DNA of 64,000 nucleotides, from the NCBI RefSeq assembly GCF_011516655.1, contig NZ_WOSV01000001.1, positions 496,001 to 560,000 on the forward strand, given 5' to 3'. This stretch comes from Acetobacter thailandicus. GTDB lineage: Bacteria; Pseudomonadota; Alphaproteobacteria; Acetobacterales; Acetobacteraceae. The position numbers and the translations under genes were made by a program. Shown here piece after piece: positions 55,581 to 64,000 of this stretch. How positions within the stretch are numbered: the first letter of the stretch is position 1; each line of letters begins with the position of its first letter. The notes beneath the pieces were generated by a model, which did no database searches, had not been told where the DNA came from, and saw nothing but the letters and a program-made list of their open reading frames with translations.

Positions 55581-55638
55581 AAGCCTGTGAATTACAAGCT
55601 CTCGCTCAGTTCAGGGAATTAACAGGTACTGAGCCTGA
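55581..55638 (+). repeat. copy B of a short diverged repeat (other copy 51154-51211)
   Basis: Same orientation as copy A, about 4.4 kb apart, at the opposite end of the island. In one frame it reads ELQALAQFRELTGTEPEIR and then stops. The two copies mark the edges of the accessory DNA roughly, but are too diverged to be recent attachment sites. Confidence 0.45.
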
Positions 55639-55699
55639 GATTCGCTGACTTTTTAAACTAAAAAGAATAGAAGTATTTACAAATACCTTTTGTTGAGCG

Positions 55700-56512
55700 C
55701 TATGAACTTTTTTTATTTGTTTTCCATGGCTGTTCACGCAGGCGATGAAAGAATAAACCTTTTTGTTCAAAGCGAGACCACAGATAAGTATAGAAGAACC
55801 ATTTTTTCATAAAAAATGGTGTGTAGCGATATAAAATTTTATCTGTTTTTGTCCATGTTACCCGGCAGCGATCAGCACGACGGGGTGATGTCAGGCACCA
55901 GAATCCGATGGGGTAGCGTACGCGGCCTACTTTTAGTAAACATTCAACAATTTCATGGTCTTCGAGAACATAGGGCCATCGTACAGGGTCGAATCCCCCA
56001 ACTTTGCGAAACAAGGCTGTACGAAATGTTTCGGCATATCCTCCGGCATGGCATTCAGAAGAGAAGAGAGTGGCCAGAGTTTGTATTTTAAAAATGCGAA
56101 ACAGGCTTTTAAATGATGAGAGCGGGCCTTTAATGTTCGTTGCCATGACAGCAGCGACACATGAACCTTTTCTGCCCTGATATCCTGTATGTGCTTTTGT
56201 CAGGTAGTCAGGTGGATAATATGTGTCTGCATCCCAGGTGGCGAAATAATCTGTGCGTACCAGTGCAGTACCTGTGACAAGAGCATGTATTTTGCCAGGT
56301 TTTGGTTCATCAATAAGCACTATTTCGAACAAATGACCAAATCGCTCTTTGAATTCTCTGGTCAGAAGAGGGGAGCGGTCAGTTGAGGCATTATTGACCA
56401 GGATAATCTGACTGGGTCTTTTTGTCTGGTGAAGCAGACAGGACATACATTGTTCGAGGCAGTCTTCTTCATTGAAGTAAGGAATTACGACAGCCCAGTT
56501 TTGTTCTCTCAT
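55700..56512 (-). CDS. glycosyltransferase family 2 protein
   Basis: 270 residues from the ATG at 56512. GT-A fold: NWAVVIPYFNEEDCLEQCMS at the start, LVNNASTDRSPLLTREF, the DxD-type TWDADTYYPPDYL, and the acceptor-side VLEDHEIVECLL with the catalytic Glu-Asp. No membrane helices. Likely transfers a sugar in polysaccharide or lipid glycosylation. A longer TTG reading to 56602 would add a basic tail unlike the family. It lies at the edge of the island, but its composition is closer to the core genes than to the island. Confidence 0.85.
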   Translation of the reverse strand: MREQNWAVVIPYFNEEDCLEQCMSCLLHQTKRPSQIILVNNASTDRSPLLTREFKERFGHLFEIVLIDEPKPGKIHALVTGTALVRTDYFATWDADTYYPPDYLTKAHTGYQGRKGSCVAAVMATNIKGPLSSFKSLFRIFKIQTLATLFSSECHAGGYAETFRTALFRKVGGFDPVRWPYVLEDHEIVECLLKVGRVRYPIGFWCLTSPRRADRCRVTWTKTDKILYRYTPFFMKKWFFYTYLWSRFEQKGLFFHRLREQPWKTNKKSS

Positions 56513-56877
56513 CGATATTCTATCCGGTGGGGGGAGGAGTGGCTGTCTGGTTAAGCTCTGATGTTTACCAAAAGTTGTAAGAGAATGCTTTCCTCGGGAC
56601 AAAAAGTGGCGTCTTTAAGGTCGCGTATAACATTCCGCATCAGAGACTAATATATTTGTGTTTGTAAGAATGGCCGCCGCGCCGTGTTATCGTGGCGCAG
56701 GGGCAGTTTATTACAGAATAACCTGACCGTGATGCCCAGGGGTTTCTGAGAGAATTATATATTTTAAATCAGGAGGTTGCATGCATGTTTTGAGACGATG
56801 CTGCGCTCAGAACACCGGCTTCTGGCTGATGTCTGTTTATCTTTACGCTCTGTATATTTATGACAAAGAAAAAATAT
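56513..56877. other. 365-base gap between a GT2 gene and the rluA-type gene
   Basis: No established gene. A short G+C-rich stem GCGCC/GGCGC lies around 56676-56696. A perfect AGGAGG at 56771-56776 precedes a small plus-strand ORF described separately. Otherwise I see nothing. Confidence 0.4.
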
Positions 56878-56945
56878 TTATGTTTCTTCTTTCCAGCCAC
56901 ATTGAACGAGGGCGGGCTGCATCGCTGCCCTGGGTGGTGCTGTAA
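56781..56945 (+). CDS. possible 54-aa ORF with perfect Shine-Dalgarno, antisense to rluA-type 3' end
   Basis: AGGAGG then 4 bases then ATG: MHVLRRCCAQNTGFWLMSVY, then LYALYIYDKEKIFMFLL, ending AASLPWVVL. It is partly hydrophobic. It overlaps the last 68 bases of the convergent pseudouridine synthase gene. The ribosome binding site is the only support. Confidence 0.3.
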   Translation: MHVLRRCCAQNTGFWLMSVYLYALYIYDKEKIFMFLLSSHIERGRAASLPWVVL

Positions 56946-57555
56946 CTGCAATGCGCGGTGTGAATGGTAAAACAAGGCTCTGCGCCAGAAGGTGCAGTCC
57001 GTGTTTGTGTTCTGTACCATAAAGGTTGTCACCCGCAATTGGCCAGCCCATTGCAGCACAGTGCACCCGCGCCTGGTGTGTGCGACCGGTGTGCAGCGTC
57101 AGTTCAAGCCAGGTCAGTGTGTCACTACGTCCGAGAACGCGCCAGGAGGTTGTCGCCGGGCTTCCTTTCGGGTCAGTGATTATGCGCCAGCCTTTATGGC
57201 GGTCATTTTGTTTGAGCAAAGGCAGAGAGATCGCGCCTGATTCTCCTTCAGGGTGCCCCTGAACCACAGCCCAGTATGTTTTTAATGCAGTTTTGTTAGC
57301 AAAGGCTTCCTGCATAGCAATCAAGGGTTGCTTACGCAGCGCGATAGCCAGACAGCCTGATGTGTCGGTATCAAGCCGGTGAGCAAGCCAGGGGCCATCC
57401 CTGCGTTTTGAAAGCGCAGGAAAGCAGCTTTCTATGCTGATAGTACCCGCTACATTGCTATGTACAGGAATACCTGCCGGCTTGTTGATGATAACAATCC
57501 GCTGATCGTTATACAGAATATCCAGCGGAAAAAGAGAAAAAGACTGAGACATCAT
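56878..57555 (-). CDS. RluA-family RNA pseudouridine synthase
   Basis: 225 residues, single catalytic domain without S4. IVIINKPAGIPVHS, the catalytic loop AHRLDTDTSGCLAIAL with D62, and LELTLHTGRTHQARVHCAAM then GDNLYG. Isomerises U to pseudouridine in rRNA or tRNA; the exact target is unknown. The start ATGATG overlaps the ftsK stop, so it is translated with ftsK. Confidence 0.9.
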   Translation of the reverse strand: MMSQSFSLFPLDILYNDQRIVIINKPAGIPVHSNVAGTISIESCFPALSKRRDGPWLAHRLDTDTSGCLAIALRKQPLIAMQEAFANKTALKTYWAVVQGHPEGESGAISLPLLKQNDRHKGWRIITDPKGSPATTSWRVLGRSDTLTWLELTLHTGRTHQARVHCAAMGWPIAGDNLYGTEHKHGLHLLAQSLVLPFTPRIAVTAPPRAAMQPALVQCGWKEET

Positions 57556-60146
57556 TCGTCGCGATGCGCCCCTATCAGCACTTTGCGGCGGCCAACATGG
57601 TCAGCCGGGCTGATGATTTTTTCCCGTTCCATTTGTTCAATCAGTTTAGCTGCGCGGTTATAACCAATAGATAAATGGCGTTGCACAAAAGATGTCGAGG
57701 CTTTGCCTTCACGGGTGACGATTGATACCGCTTCGTCGTACAGGTCGGACTCTCCGCCATCACTGTTGCCGCCTGAGCGACCTGATGAGCCGGTAGTTGT
57801 TTCTTCAGCTGCTTCGGTCAGCACATCATCATCATAAACTGGTTCTCCCTGTTCTTTAAGGAAGTTGACCACCTGTTCTACTTCACTATCTGCAACAAAG
57901 GGGCCGTGCACACGTGTAATGCGCCCACCACCCTGCATAAACAGCATATCACCCTGGCCCAGAAGCTGCTCGGCCCCCTGTTCTCCCAGGATAGTCCGGC
58001 TGTCAAATTTGCTGATGACCTGAAAGGAAATACGGGTTGGGAAGTTGGCTTTAATAGTGCCGGTAATCACATCAACTGACGGGCGCTGTGTGGCCATGAT
58101 GACGTGAATACCAGCCGCACGGGCTTTTTGCGCCAGTCGTTGCACACAAACATCAATCTCTTTACCGGCTGTCATCATCAGATCAGCCATCTCGTCAATA
58201 ATGACCACGATGTAGGGCATCGCGTCGAGCGTCATAGACTGCTCTTCAAACACAGGTGTGCCGGTTTCGGGATCAAAACCTGTCTGCACACGTCTGACAA
58301 CAATTTCGCCATCAGCGCGGGCTGCTGCTGCACGTTCGTTATAGCCCGCAATATTACGGACCTGCATATGCGCCATTGTCCGGTAACGGCGGTCCATCTC
58401 CCGCACAACCCATTTCAGGGCGTTTACTGCTTTAGCCGGTTCAGTCACAACAGGTGTCAGCAGGTGTGGAATGCCATCGTAGATCGAAAGCTCAAGTACT
58501 TTCGGGTCTATCATGATCATACGGCATTCATCTGGCGACATACGGTAAAGCAGAGACAGGATCATGGTGTTGATCCCCACTGATTTACCAGACCCGGTAG
58601 TACCCGCAACGAGCAGATGAGGCATGCGGGCCAGGTCACTGAATACCGGGTCACCGGCAATATCTTTGCCCAGTGCCAGTGAAAGATGAGCGGGGTCTTT
58701 CTGCCAGCCTGGCTGGGTTAGCAGTTCAGAGAGATAAACGGTTTCACGTTTCTGGTTTGGTACCTCAATACCAATCACGTTGCGTCCGGGCACAGTGGCA
58801 ATACGTACACTCAGCACAGAGAGCGAGCGAGCGACGTCATCTGCCAGTCCGATAACCCTGGCTGAACGGATACCTGCAGCAGGTTCAAGCTCATAGAGTG
58901 TCACGACCGGCCCGGCACTCATGCCGACAATAGTGCCCTGCACACCGTAATCGGCCAGAACCTGCTCAAGCAGGCGGGCATTAGCTGTAAGCATTTCCTG
59001 CGAAGGACCAAGCTGTCCTTTGGGTGGTGCCGGCTTAATCAGGTTAAGAGGGGGGAGCTCCCAGCCGCCTTTTCTGTTGGGTGCAAGTGCGGCTCCCTGG
59101 CTTCCGGTACCTTCTTTACCTGCAAACAGGCGCCCCAGCAGGCCAGATTTATTCTGTGCTGTGTCAGCAACCTGAGGTCTGACCGGGGCCGGAGCAGGAG
59201 CTGGCTGCACGGCGGGCGGAGGTGGTTCAGCAGGTCTGAAGGATTCGGCCTGGTGTGTTTCAGGTTCCTGCTCATGATGATGGTGAGGCGTGCCAGGGGG
59301 GGGCTCTTCAGAGTGTGTTTCTGTCAGCTCATCGTCATAAAATTCGTCTTCAAATAATTCATGACTGACATGGCTGCTTTTCTGAAATGGCTGCTCTTCA
59401 TCCCTCACATACTCATCGTGTGTACCGTGTGCTGTTATGTCGCTCTGGTGTTTGCGGCTGGCATAATAGCGAACAAAGCGGGTTGCCAGTTTACCAGGGA
59501 CGCGGCTGACCATGACAAAACCGCGCCAGAGGGCCATCCATTCCTGGCGGCGCAATCCTGTAGCAAGCGCCAGTAGCAGCCCGGCCAGTAACAGGCCCAG
59601 CAGCCAGATCACCATGCCGCCGGCAGGGCCGATTGCCGCCGTGCCGGCTGAGAGTGAAGCCTGAGCGATAGAAAGCCCGATGCCTCCACCGATGCCAGCC
59701 CTGGCAGGCCATGCGGGAGTGGGCAGAGCTGTAAAGAGGAGGGGAATGGAGGAGAAGAGGGCGCCGCCAACGGGTAGCAGGCAGAGAAAGGCAGCTACTC
59801 TGAAACCAAAAACAGGCAGTGTTTCATGGCCAATCAGTCTGTGGCTCATAAAGCGCCAGCCCCAGGCCATAAGAATAAAAGCCGGAAGAATGGCTGCAAG
59901 ACCGACACTTTGCAGCAGGGTATCTGAAAATATAGCTCCGGGCAGCCCGAGCAGGTTGGTGGGTGCCTGGCCGGTTGCTGTGTTCAGGGACGGATCATCA
60001 GGATTATAAGACACCAGCGCAATGAGCAGGGCGCAGGCGAGAAGGCACAAAACTATCCCCCCGGCTTCTTCAAGGCGCATGCGCAGGGGACTTTTATAGG
60101 GTGAAACAGCGTAGTCGGATGAATGGGGAGGGCTTACTCGCACCAA
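57552..60146 (-). CDS. ftsK: DNA translocase FtsK
   Basis: 864 residues. N-terminal membrane helices (GGIVLCLLACALLIALVSY and others to about residue 200) anchor it at the septum. A Pro/Glu-rich linker comes next (about 250-330). The RecA-like motor has Walker A AGTTGSGKSVGINTMILSLL (near residue 515) and IDEMADLMM as Walker B. The gamma winged-helix domain (SFVQRHLSIGYNRAAKLIEQ) reads KOPS sequences. Clears chromosome ends through the division septum and activates XerCD. Confidence 0.96.
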   Translation of the reverse strand: MVRVSPPHSSDYAVSPYKSPLRMRLEEAGGIVLCLLACALLIALVSYNPDDPSLNTATGQAPTNLLGLPGAIFSDTLLQSVGLAAILPAFILMAWGWRFMSHRLIGHETLPVFGFRVAAFLCLLPVGGALFSSIPLLFTALPTPAWPARAGIGGGIGLSIAQASLSAGTAAIGPAGGMVIWLLGLLLAGLLLALATGLRRQEWMALWRGFVMVSRVPGKLATRFVRYYASRKHQSDITAHGTHDEYVRDEEQPFQKSSHVSHELFEDEFYDDELTETHSEEPPPGTPHHHHEQEPETHQAESFRPAEPPPPAVQPAPAPAPVRPQVADTAQNKSGLLGRLFAGKEGTGSQGAALAPNRKGGWELPPLNLIKPAPPKGQLGPSQEMLTANARLLEQVLADYGVQGTIVGMSAGPVVTLYELEPAAGIRSARVIGLADDVARSLSVLSVRIATVPGRNVIGIEVPNQKRETVYLSELLTQPGWQKDPAHLSLALGKDIAGDPVFSDLARMPHLLVAGTTGSGKSVGINTMILSLLYRMSPDECRMIMIDPKVLELSIYDGIPHLLTPVVTEPAKAVNALKWVVREMDRRYRTMAHMQVRNIAGYNERAAAARADGEIVVRRVQTGFDPETGTPVFEEQSMTLDAMPYIVVIIDEMADLMMTAGKEIDVCVQRLAQKARAAGIHVIMATQRPSVDVITGTIKANFPTRISFQVISKFDSRTILGEQGAEQLLGQGDMLFMQGGGRITRVHGPFVADSEVEQVVNFLKEQGEPVYDDDVLTEAAEETTTGSSGRSGGNSDGGESDLYDEAVSIVTREGKASTSFVQRHLSIGYNRAAKLIEQMEREKIISPADHVGRRKVLIGAHRDE

Positions 60147-60268
60147 GGGGCTGAATCCTGTCTCTGAATAAATCTGAAAAACAAGGTCAGTGATATGGCA
60201 GGGTTACTGACCAGTGAGAGGCAAGTGTATCGTGAAGCGATGTGTCAGATAAGGTCTAAGGACCTTTA

Positions 60269-61333
60269 TTATCTCTTTTTAGGCAGTTTTTTATGGGGGC
60301 CAATTAAAAACCACAAACAAAATATGAGGTGCTCAGGCAGAGTATGGCGTCGTAGCCCGCTCATGCGACATAATACAGAGAATCGGGCCAGTATCCCTCT
60401 CAGTCCAGGGCGCAGGCTTTTCCGGAGGGCCTGAAGGCTGGCAGTGTTTTTTGCCGTAACAAAGTGTTTGTGCCTCAGAAGTGCTTCTGTATTGCTGTGA
60501 AAAATCCTCATGAACACGTTTGGTCCGCGTTTGATTGCTGCCAGTGCTCTTTTAAAAAATAAGGCCGGTGCACCAACTGCGTTGCTGCTGTGCTGACGAT
60601 AGAGCAGATGAGGCTGGTTATCGGTTATAATGACGCCACCGGCAGCACTGGTGAGCAGATAAGCCCACCAGTCATGCAGAATGTGTGAGAAAGGCGGACT
60701 TGCAGCCTTAAGCAATGTACAGGCAGCAGGTGAGAGCATGATGCTGCAGCCTGTGGCAATATTTTGTGTCATCGCAGAGAGAAAGCGGGGATGTTGTGGC
60801 AAGGCGGGAGAGAGACCCGTGTAGCGCAGATGGCTGTCTGTCAGAATCTGGCGACAACAATAGAGTGCGGGCCTGTCTTTCCGGGTGTTTTTCAGTGCCT
60901 TCAGGCCGGTTGCAAGTTTTTCAGGCAGCCAGATATCGTCCTGATCGCAGAAGGCGATATAGGCACCAGAAGGAACTGCCGATAAAAGCATCGTATAGGA
61001 ATTGCATATGCCAATATGCTTACCGTTATCCTGCGACAGAAGAACGCAGCGTTCGGGGCCATGCTTAAGTGTGAAATTTTCCATCAGCTGGCGGGTGGCA
61101 TCTGTTGAGCCATCATCGCGCCATAACAATACCCATGATGTGCAGGACTGGTTTTCGAGCGAGGCAAGCTGCTCTTTCAGATACTGCTCGCCATTATAAA
61201 CGGAGAGCAGGATAAAAATAATATCTGAAGGGTCTGGTCGCGCAGAAAAGAACTCTGTGTCATTACCCTGACGCATTTTCTGCACGTACAAACCTCTGTT
61301 TTTTTCTGTTGGATGGGATAACACAGACCTCAT
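60269..61333 (-). CDS. glycosyltransferase family 2 protein, rhamnosyltransferase-like
   Basis: 354 residues. GT-A fold beginning FILLSVYNGEQYLKEQLASL, LLWRDDGSTDATRQLMENF, with the DXD-like IAFCDQDDIWLPEKL. The family matches glycosyltransferases that follow dTDP-rhamnose genes, so rhamnose from the operon upstream is the likely donor. Start is uncertain: ATG 61333 is used here (GGAGG is 19 bases upstream), an ATG at 61276 also fits. Confidence 0.8.
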   Translation of the reverse strand: MRSVLSHPTEKNRGLYVQKMRQGNDTEFFSARPDPSDIIFILLSVYNGEQYLKEQLASLENQSCTSWVLLWRDDGSTDATRQLMENFTLKHGPERCVLLSQDNGKHIGICNSYTMLLSAVPSGAYIAFCDQDDIWLPEKLATGLKALKNTRKDRPALYCCRQILTDSHLRYTGLSPALPQHPRFLSAMTQNIATGCSIMLSPAACTLLKAASPPFSHILHDWWAYLLTSAAGGVIITDNQPHLLYRQHSSNAVGAPALFFKRALAAIKRGPNVFMRIFHSNTEALLRHKHFVTAKNTASLQALRKSLRPGLRGILARFSVLCRMSGLRRHTLPEHLIFCLWFLIGPHKKLPKKR

Positions 61334-61372
61334 CACAGGGTCGTGTTACGCCCTCCTTTTACAGCGTTGGCG

Positions 61373-62272
61373 CTATTGTGCAAAAATTTTCTTTACAATT
61401 TGTTTAATACTTTTTTCCCAGTGAGGCATTTTGATACCGAATACTTGCTCTAATTTACTGTTATCCATTCGGGAATCAGCTGGTCTTTTGGCAGGAGTTG
61501 GCCAGTCCTCAGTGCGAATAGCGGTAACTTCCGGGTTTTTCTGACCGTAGTGTGCAGCTTCCTGCAATGTTGCTACAGCAAGGCCGTGCCACGTTGTGTC
61601 ACCCGTACCGCATACATGATAAATGCCTGCAAATTCATCTTTCCAGCCATCTTTTTCAATAACAGCGAGTGTTGCCAGAATAGCGCCTGCCAGATCATCA
61701 GAACTGGTCGGGTTTCCTTTCTGGTCGCCGACAACTTTCAGAGCCGGGTTTTTAGCGCCGGCATTGATCATGGTGCGCACAAAGTTTTTGCCATGAGCTG
61801 AGTAAACCCATGAGGTGCGAAAAATAAGAGTTTTCGGGTTGGCTGCTAAAGCCAGCTTTTCGCCTTCGGCTTTAGTGCTGCCATAGACTGTCTGAGGAGA
61901 AACAGGGTCAGACTCGGTGTAAGGCTGGCCTTTTTCACCTGAGAAAACGTAATCAGTTGAAACGTGTATTAGTGGAATATTCCGCTCGGCACACAGGCGT
62001 GCAAGTTCTGCCGGGCCGCTGGTGTTGGCACGGGCTGCGGCTTCACTTTCACTCTCAGCCAGGTCAACAGCTGTCCAGGCTGCAGCATTAACCACAGCAA
62101 CAGGCTTAACGCGTTCGAGCGTGCTGGCGAGCGTTTCCGGGTGGTCAAAGTCAAAGTCAGGGCGGCCTGTACGGTGGATACGTGACCCACCGAGATTAAC
62201 CAGAGATGTGGCCAGCTGGCCGGTACCACCCGTTACCAGAATGGGGCCACCGTTTTGCAGCAGAATATCCAC
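61373..62272 (-). CDS. rfbD: dTDP-4-dehydrorhamnose reductase
   Basis: 299 residues. NAD(P)-binding GPILVTGGTGQLATSLVNL, active-site STDYVFSGEKGQPYTESD and YGSTKAEGEKLALA (Tyr-x3-Lys). FRTSWVYSAHGKNFVRTM and RPADSRMDNSKLEQVFG are RmlD signatures. Final step to dTDP-L-rhamnose. Follows rfbC by 11 bases. Confidence 0.95.
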   Translation of the reverse strand: MDILLQNGGPILVTGGTGQLATSLVNLGGSRIHRTGRPDFDFDHPETLASTLERVKPVAVVNAAAWTAVDLAESESEAAARANTSGPAELARLCAERNIPLIHVSTDYVFSGEKGQPYTESDPVSPQTVYGSTKAEGEKLALAANPKTLIFRTSWVYSAHGKNFVRTMINAGAKNPALKVVGDQKGNPTSSDDLAGAILATLAVIEKDGWKDEFAGIYHVCGTGDTTWHGLAVATLQEAAHYGQKNPEVTAIRTEDWPTPAKRPADSRMDNSKLEQVFGIKMPHWEKSIKQIVKKIFAQ

Positions 62273-62283
62273 CAGATTACTCC

Positions 62284-62841
62284 TCAGATATGAAACCAGC
62301 CCTTAGCGGCTGAAAACTCAGGTGCCAGAAGGTCTTTTTCTGACAAAACGGCATCTTCTGCTTTGACAGGCCAGTCGATAGCCAGTTCAGCGCTGTTCCA
62401 GATAACGGCGCGCTCAGAAGCTTTGTCATACAGGCCTGTACATTTATACTGCACTTCAGCATCTTCAGTCAGTGTGCAGAAGCCATGCAGAAAGCCTGGT
62501 GGAACCCAGAGCTGAGACCAGTTTTCTTCAGAGAGTTCAGCACTGACCCATTTGCCATAAGTTGGCGAGCCAACACGGGCATCAACCGCGACATCCCATA
62601 TTGCACCTTTGGTGCAGCGTACCAGCTTACCCTGTTCGTGTGGAGCAAGCTGGCAATGAAGGCCGCGAATAACACCCTTCTGGCGTGACAGACTCTGATT
62701 ATCCTGCACGAAGGGCTGCGTGATGCCTGCATTTTTCATGTGGTTGATGTTGTATGTTTCTGAGAAGAAACCCCGGTTATCACCAAAGCGTGGTGGTGTG
62801 ACAAGGATAACATCAGGAATAGCGAGACGTTCGGCTTTCAT
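62284..62841 (-). CDS. rfbC: dTDP-4-dehydrorhamnose 3,5-epimerase
   Basis: 185 residues, cupin fold. The catalytic His is in GVIRGLHCQLAPHEQGKLVR; further blocks are DVAVDARVGSPTYGKWVSAE, WVPPGFLHGFCTL and YKCTGLYDKASERAVIW. Epimerises the 4-keto sugar at C3 and C5. Normal length. Lies between rfbA and rfbD, the common Rml order. Confidence 0.95.
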   Translation of the reverse strand: MKAERLAIPDVILVTPPRFGDNRGFFSETYNINHMKNAGITQPFVQDNQSLSRQKGVIRGLHCQLAPHEQGKLVRCTKGAIWDVAVDARVGSPTYGKWVSAELSEENWSQLWVPPGFLHGFCTLTEDAEVQYKCTGLYDKASERAVIWNSAELAIDWPVKAEDAVLSEKDLLAPEFSAAKGWFHI

Positions 62842-62884
62842 ACACTCAAGGTCCTGTTAAAAAGATATGTAAGGGCGCGAGTTA

Positions 62885-63790
62885 TCAGGATTGATCCGGG
62901 ACTGTGTCTGCCAGTTGCATGAGAAGCCGGCCCAGCTCTGTTTTAATCATACGCTGCGCATGTGCCCGCAGCTGGTCTGCGTTAATGTAACCCATACGAT
63001 AGGCTACCTCCCCGGGGGAGCCAACCAGCATACCCTGGCGGGCCTGAATGGTGTGAACAAACTGCCCGGCTTCCATCAGGCTGTCAGGCAGACCGGCATC
63101 AAGCCACGCACAGCCGCGGCCAAGACGTTCAACCTGTAGTGTGCCTTCGTCAAGGTAGAGACGGTTGAGATCGGTAATTTCGAGTTCGCCACGCGGAGAA
63201 GGTTTGACTTTTTTTGCAAAGTCGACCACCCGGTGATCATAGAAATAGAGGCCGGTAATAGCCCAGTTCGAAGCAGGGTCCGTTGGTTTTTCAACAACTG
63301 TCAGGGCTTTACCCTGCTCATTAAAGCTGACCACACCATATCGTTCAGGATCCCGAACCTGGTAAGCAAAAACGGTGGCACCGCTTGAGCGTTTTGCAGC
63401 GTGCTGCAGAGACAGGCTGAGATGATCGGCAAAAATCAGGTTGTCACCGAGCGCCAGAGCGCATGGAGCACCATCAATCCAGTCTTCAGCAATCAGGAAG
63501 GCCTGAGGAATGCCATCAGGTGAGGGCTGAACGCGATATTCAAAGCGCACACCATACTGGGATCCATCACCCAGCAGGCGTTTAAACTGCGGAAGATCAG
63601 CCGGTGTGCTGATGATCATAATATCCCGGATCCCGGCCAGCATCAGCGTAGACAGGGGGTAATAGACCATAGGTTTGTCATAAACCGGCAGCAGCTGCTT
63701 GCTGGCAGCCAGTGTCATGGGGTGCAGGCGTGTGCCTGACCCCCCGGCGAGAAGAATGCCTTTCATAGGCTTTACTGAACTCGTGGTCAT
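62885..63790 (-). CDS. rfbA: glucose-1-phosphate thymidylyltransferase
   Basis: 301 residues from the ATG at 63790, whose A is shared with the TAA of the upstream rfbB (TAATG), which decides this start. [53 protein letters not shown] and the [19 protein letters not shown] block are RmlA hallmarks. Makes dTDP-glucose, first step of dTDP-rhamnose synthesis. Confidence 0.96.
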   Translation of the reverse strand: MTTSSVKPMKGILLAGGSGTRLHPMTLAASKQLLPVYDKPMVYYPLSTLMLAGIRDIMIISTPADLPQFKRLLGDGSQYGVRFEYRVQPSPDGIPQAFLIAEDWIDGAPCALALGDNLIFADHLSLSLQHAAKRSSGATVFAYQVRDPERYGVVSFNEQGKALTVVEKPTDPASNWAITGLYFYDHRVVDFAKKVKPSPRGELEITDLNRLYLDEGTLQVERLGRGCAWLDAGLPDSLMEAGQFVHTIQARQGMLVGSPGEVAYRMGYINADQLRAHAQRMIKTELGRLLMQLADTVPDQS

Positions 63791-64000
63791 TATGCAGAAG
63801 TCCCCAGGCGGTTGCCTGTATAGCGGCGGGCACGAATACCTTCCCACCAGGTTTTGTTGTTCAGATACCATTCAATGGTGAGGCGGATACCCGTTTCGAA
63901 GTCGTGTTTTGCCTTCCAGCCGAGCGCGCGTTCTGCGTTGGAGGGGTCAATTTCATAACGGAAATCATGGCCGGGCCGGTCACTAACGTAGCGAATAAGC
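63790..64000 (-). CDS. rfbB: dTDP-glucose 4,6-dehydratase, C-terminal end (cut by window edge)
   Basis: Only the last about 69 residues are in the window: [40 protein letters not shown], then [20 protein letters not shown]. The DRPGHD.RY..D..K/N...LGW pattern is the RmlB C-terminal signature. First gene of the rfbBACD operon as seen here; it continues beyond base 64000. Confidence 0.93.
   Translation of the reverse strand, partial: LIRYVSDRPGHDFRYEIDPSNAERALGWKAKHDFETGIRLTIEWYLNNKTWWEGIRARRYTGNRLGTSA

Noticed and set aside
50812-55700. Attachment-site duplication of the tRNA-Thr 3' end
   Set aside because: I looked for a second copy of TTCAAATCCTACTGAGGGCACCA near the right edge of the island and did not see one. 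Integration by a tRNA-targeting integrase is therefore not supported beyond position, and no integrase gene is present.
1-64000. CRISPR arrays, rRNA genes and known riboswitches
   Set aside because: No regularly spaced direct repeats, no rRNA sequence and no recognisable TPP or other riboswitch consensus upstream of thiD, folP or argJ were seen.

Overview
The window is a stretch of an alphaproteobacterial chromosome, most likely from an acetic acid bacterium (Acetobacteraceae). This rests on gene order: ybgC-tolQRAB-pal-cpoB-tilS-ftsH-folP-glmM, yebC-ruvCAB, tsaE-addB-addA-trxA-accD-folC, a CtrA-type regulator, and AddAB in place of RecBCD. Protein character and a base composition near one half G+C, judged by eye, fit the same family. 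Genus cannot be fixed from the sequence alone. There is no rRNA and no CRISPR array.

Layout. Bases 1-10.9 kb hold the 5' end of a tRNA-Gln, a COQ9/TetR-like protein, ybjN-proC, ubiK, a 58-residue ORF coupled to a DnaJ-like chaperone, a 2OG-Fe dioxygenase next to a large MscS channel, an RDD membrane protein, argJ and a periplasmic parvulin. From 11 to 31 kb there is a dense plus-strand housekeeping block: secA, yebC-ruvCAB, the Tol-Pal envelope system, tilS, ftsH, folP, glmM and thiD. It ends against a leftward CtrA-like regulator whose receiver domain has lost its phosphorylation chemistry. Bases 31.2-41.6 kb carry tsaE, the AddAB recombination nuclease, trxA, accD and folC. Bases 41.6-47.3 kb are a leftward sulfur/tRNA-thiolation cluster: two cysteine desulfurases, a 2Fe-2S ferredoxin, mnmA, a GST and a glycosyltransferase. 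An alpha/beta hydrolase, a TrmJ-type methyltransferase and cysS follow.

Bases 50.8-55.7 kb, immediately 3' of a complete tRNA-Thr(UGU), are an A+T-rich accessory island in advanced decay. It contains IS5- and IS481-type transposase fragments, a broken MobA/MobL relaxase with a degenerate partner gene and an oriT-like hairpin, and pieces of polymorphic-toxin modules. In the modules short toxin-like C-terminal tips are each followed at once by a small, immunity-like gene (GAD-like/DUF1851, SMI1/YrhA-like, and a tiny membrane protein). Both larger immunity genes are broken at runs of eight A. Two inverted 101-bp copies of an IS481 left end bracket the mobilisation remnants.

From 55.7 kb to the end, leftward genes resume: two family-2 glycosyltransferases, an RluA-type pseudouridine synthase, ftsK, and the dTDP-L-rhamnose operon rfbB(partial)-rfbA-rfbC-rfbD, which probably feeds rhamnose to surface polysaccharide.

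The points most worth following up are the non-phosphorylatable CtrA-like regulator flanked by a very A+T-rich gap, and the decayed toxin/immunity and mobilisation island at tRNA-Thr.
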